Source of the DNA: Vibrio natriegens NBRC 15636 = ATCC 14048 = DSM 759
Lineage (GTDB): Bacteria > Pseudomonadota > Gammaproteobacteria > Enterobacterales > Vibrionaceae
Direction: 5' to 3'
Length of the DNA: 64,000 nucleotides
Assembly: GCF_035621455.1 (NCBI RefSeq)
Contig: NZ_CP141823.1
Span: forward strand, 682,001-746,000
Shown here: positions 61,801-64,000 of the stretch, piece after piece
How the letters are laid out: each line of letters opens with the position of its first letter
Position numbering within the stretch: the stretch's first letter is position 1
The notes under the pieces: generated by a model
What the model saw: the letters and a program-made list of their open reading frames with translations, nothing else
The model's database searches: none
What the model was told of the DNA's origin: nothing
Made by a program: the position numbers and the translations under genes

Positions 61801-62985
61801 TTATTGCACAGGAACAATTTGATCGTTTACGAAGTGAGTGAATACATAATCTTTCGCGCCAATCGCATCATGTTGTGTTTCACTGAATGGGCGTTTGAAA
61901 TCCTTGATTAGCCCCTTGTAGTCATCGATACGATAGTAACCAGAACGAATGTCACTGCCTTTTGTCGAACCGGCATTTTCAATCGCCAGCGCCGTTAGGT
62001 GCATCGCATCATAGGCGTTGGCGATCCCCACAGCTGGCGTCACGTCAGCAACTGTTTTTATTTCCGGGAATTTAGCCTGCAACTTGGCAAATACGTCACC
62101 ACCTTTTCCAGACTGAGTATCGGTAAACGTAAAGGTTTGAATAAAGTGCACGCGATCAGCAGTTGGTCCGGCAAGTTCACCAAAGCGACCACCAGCAGGC
62201 CCCCAGTGTGAAACCACAGGAACATCCCAGCCCATACGCTCAAGTGACTTCACTACCTGAGCCGACGGTGCTACGTTAGCGACCATCAACAAAGTGTCGG
62301 TGCCTTTCTCTTTCAGTCGAGTGAGTTGCGGAACCAGATCTACGTCACCAGACTCAATTCGTTCGATGCCGGTGTAATCCATACCACGAGCTTCTAGCGC
62401 GAGTCGAAACCCTTTCTCATTGGATTCGCCCCATGGGTTATTAATCAGTAGCATACCTGGCTTTTTCATTTCGTATTTATCAATGGCGTACTGCACTAAA
62501 GCTTCGTCAACGACTTCATCAACAGCAGAAACACGGAAAACATAGTTCTCTTTGGCACCATTTTTCGTAATCGGTGTCCCAGCAGCCCACACACCCATGA
62601 AAGGCATTTTCATTTTGTTTGCCACAGGAACAATGGCCAATGAGACTGGCGTATCCAGCCCGCCAAACAGTACAGAAACATCTTCCTTCTGAATCAATTC
62701 GCGGGCGGCCAGTAAACCTTTAGACGGATTACTTTCATCGTCACGACGCACTAGCTCTAGCGGACGTCCAAGTACGCCACCAGCCGCGTTAATTTCATCA
62801 ATGGCAACTTCTAAGCCTCGTGTTATCGCCTCGCCTGATTTTGCAGACTGCCCAGAAAGTGCTGCGACTAGCCCCACTTTGATCGGTTCAACGGCATAAG
62901 CAGAAATAGCGCTTAACGAAAGCACCGTACCAACCCCAACCTTCAATCCTTTATTCACCAATTTCTTCATTGTTAAACGCTTCAT
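61801..62985 (-). CDS. Liv-type periplasmic binding protein
   Basis: A 394-residue substrate-binding protein with signal peptide (to about AISAYA-VEP) and the periplasmic binding fold of the LivJ family: KVGLVAALSGQSAKSGEAITRGLEVAIDEINAAGG is cut here to its landmarks, with VLGRPLELV and SKGLLAARELI following. It determines the substrate of the importer, but no close relative is obvious. ATG 62985 follows GAGGGA. First gene of the operon, divergent from the SnoaL-like gene. Confidence 0.9.
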   Translation of the reverse strand: MKRLTMKKLVNKGLKVGVGTVLSLSAISAYAVEPIKVGLVAALSGQSAKSGEAITRGLEVAIDEINAAGGVLGRPLELVRRDDESNPSKGLLAARELIQKEDVSVLFGGLDTPVSLAIVPVANKMKMPFMGVWAAGTPITKNGAKENYVFRVSAVDEVVDEALVQYAIDKYEMKKPGMLLINNPWGESNEKGFRLALEARGMDYTGIERIESGDVDLVPQLTRLKEKGTDTLLMVANVAPSAQVVKSLERMGWDVPVVSHWGPAGGRFGELAGPTADRVHFIQTFTFTDTQSGKGGDVFAKLQAKFPEIKTVADVTPAVGIANAYDAMHLTALAIENAGSTKGSDIRSGYYRIDDYKGLIKDFKRPFSETQHDAIGAKDYVFTHFVNDQIVPVQ

Positions 62986-63003
62986 AAAATCCCTCTCTTA
63001 TTG

Positions 63004-63036
63004 ATTGCTAGCTATTGCACAATTATTGCTAGCAAT
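63004..63036. promoter_or_regulatory. Twin ATTGCTAGC boxes in the liv operon / SnoaL promoter
   Basis: ATTGCTAGCAAT (63025-63036) is a perfect 12-bp palindrome; ATTGCTAGCTAT (63004-63015) differs at one base. Start-to-start spacing is 21 bp, two helical turns. They lie 18-51 bp upstream of the binding-protein gene and are candidate operators for the GntR/FCD regulator of this locus. Confidence 0.65.
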
Positions 63037-63147
63037 TAAGATGCCAGACGAAAAGCCCTGATTTTCGGTGAATTAACGTAAAAATGTGCACAAAAATGAT
63101 CCGATTTGGATAAGTTTGCACCAAATGTATACAACAAGGAAAAAGAT

Positions 63148-63552
63148 ATGACAGAAGTAGATAAAGCAGTAGAAATCGTGAGTAAGTTTTTAGAGGCGTC
63201 AATGATTCCAGATCCAGATACTGCCGCTACCTACATGGATAACGAAGTAAAGATCACGTTTACTGGACGCCGAGAGATGGAAAATGCCCAAGCTATCACA
63301 GCATTTAACCAGCAGCGCTATCAGTGGGTAAAAAAGAATATCGTCCAGTATGATGCGATGCAGAAAGAAGATCATTGTGTGGTTTACTCCATCGGCTACT
63401 TGTATGGGCAATGGAAAGATGGTCGTCACTTTGACGGTAACCGCTACACCGACCGTTTTGAGGTGCGTAATGGGAAAATCACCAAAATGGATGTACTTAA
63501 TGACAGCGCTGAGTGGATCCTAACGCCAGAAATAAATCGCGAAAAGGCATAA
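63148..63552 (+). CDS. SnoaL-like (NTF2-fold) protein
   Basis: A 134-residue small protein with the NTF2/SnoaL fold pattern: an N-terminal helix (VDKAVEIVSKFLEASM), YMDNEVKITFTG, then a beta-sheet with CVVYSIGYLYGQWKDG and YTDRFEVRNGKITKMDV. Such proteins are ketosteroid-isomerase-like enzymes or ligand-binding proteins. It is divergent from the liv operon and shares its promoter, so it may act on the imported compound or its product. ATG 63148 has AGGA upstream. Confidence 0.78.
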   Translation: MTEVDKAVEIVSKFLEASMIPDPDTAATYMDNEVKITFTGRREMENAQAITAFNQQRYQWVKKNIVQYDAMQKEDHCVVYSIGYLYGQWKDGRHFDGNRYTDRFEVRNGKITKMDVLNDSAEWILTPEINREKA

Positions 63553-63605
63553 CTCCCCCCTTTCTCAACCACTTAACTAGCCTGCGTTCAGGTTAACTAC
63601 AATAA

Positions 63606-63638
63606 AAAAGCCTGCAAATTAAGTAATTGCAGGCTTTT
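63606..63638 (+). terminator. Terminator after the SnoaL-like gene
   Basis: AAAAGCCTGCAA and TTGCAGGCTTTT form a 12-pair stem with a nine-base loop. The stem's own T-rich arm serves as the T-tract; on the minus strand further T residues follow. Confidence 0.8.
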
Positions 63639-63880
63639 AGCGATAGTTAAAATCATATTTTATAATTAGTGCCAGTTTAAAGCTTAAGAGGTACTAACCC
63701 GAGATTAAAATCAAATCCAGTGTTCGGAAAATGCCAAGATTTATTCAAAGAAAGTTATACCGAATTGCATAGTTCAGCAAGAATGGCTTGGCAAAAACTC
63801 TCTATTCCGCTGGTTATTTTCCTTGAACTCGAGCCAGTGACAACGCTCTGAATTCAGCATCTTAAAGTCATTTGGTTATA

Positions 63881-64000
63881 TTAAGCGAAGGCTTCACCTG
63901 CCTCTTTCGGATCTGAGCCGTACTCATTCCTGCCTCTGTTACCTTCAGTCGCAGCAAAAATAATCAGTACGATCAAACCAAGCAAAGGAATCAAGCCAAT
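63881..64000 (-). CDS. DUF805-like inner-membrane protein, C-terminal end
   Basis: Only the last 39 residues lie in the window: GLIPLLGLIVLIIFAATEG is the final membrane segment, followed by a hydrophilic tail NRGRNEYGSDPKEAGEAFA and a TAA stop. The segment and the EGNRGxNEYGxDP tail are typical of DUF805 proteins of vibrios. The gene runs off the window edge. Confidence 0.7.
   Translation of the reverse strand: MGLIPLLGLIVLIIFAATEGNRGRNEYGSDPKEAGEAFA

Noticed and set aside
1..64000. CRISPR arrays, tRNA or rRNA genes, intact prophage or IS elements
   Set aside because: No regularly spaced repeats, no tRNA or rRNA signature and no complete transposase or integrase gene were seen.

Overview
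The window looks like a piece of a Vibrio chromosome, most likely chromosome II of a Harveyi-clade species close to V. alginolyticus or V. parahaemolyticus. The evidence is a thermolabile hemolysin/lecithinase nearly identical in layout to V. parahaemolyticus TLH, a second groES-groEL pair whose GroEL lacks the GGM tail (as in Vibrio GroEL2), and typical Vibrio small lipoproteins. Coding density is high, genes sit on both strands, and hairpin-plus-T-run terminators are frequent. I see no rRNA, tRNA, CRISPR array, intact insertion sequence or prophage.

Layout. 1-4954: a lipoprotein fragment, a hypothetical gene, then an NAD-salvage locus (pncB diverging from an NrtR-type regulator and a nicotinamidase) followed by VOC and MsrA genes. 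5056-9895: a compact ethanolamine module (eat, eutC, eutB, divergent eutR) without microcompartment genes. 9968-11994: VOC protein, LysR regulator and divergent LysE exporter. 12084-14614: groES2-groEL2 behind a sigma-32-like promoter, then a periplasmic rhodanese. 14752-19198: a LruC-domain exported protein with a poly-Gly lipoprotein, a GFA-fold protein, a duplicated DUF3012 lipoprotein and type 2 IPP isomerase. 19409-27565: an NhaP-type antiporter, a giant DUF2339 membrane protein, a gene-poor stretch with a possible transposase scar, Nudix and DUF333 genes, and a DUF218 protein. 27718-32768: L-serine dehydratase, LysR, OmpA-family porin and an M14 carboxypeptidase.

32882-44324 is a phosphonate region: an FAD-dependent oxidoreductase, a DMT transporter, then phnR, a fused PhnU-PhnV permease, phnT, a GNAT gene and phnS, diverging from phnW-pbfA-phnX. 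Three copies of the palindrome TGGTNTNNACCA lie in front of phnT, phnS and phnW and are probably PhnR operators. Together these genes would import 2-aminoethylphosphonate and its 1-hydroxy derivative and convert both to phosphonoacetaldehyde, then acetaldehyde and phosphate.

44389-48505 holds secreted factors: a subtilase with PA and P domains, a small exported protein that resembles the protease's own propeptide and follows it directly, and the divergent lecithinase/hemolysin tlh. 48569-53082 is a macA-macB-TolC-like efflux operon. 53398-56195 carries a DUF2541-like protein, an ADP-ribose-type Nudix hydrolase, the YjjG nucleotidase and a LysR regulator.

56370-63552 is the least understood system: an FCD-type GntR regulator, a cytosine-deaminase-like amidohydrolase, a Liv-type ABC importer in which LivM, LivG and LivF are one polypeptide, its binding protein, and a divergent SnoaL-like gene. 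Twin ATTGCTAGC boxes 21 bp apart lie in the divergent promoter. It is probably an uptake and hydrolysis pathway for an unidentified nitrogenous compound. The window ends in a DUF805-like membrane protein.
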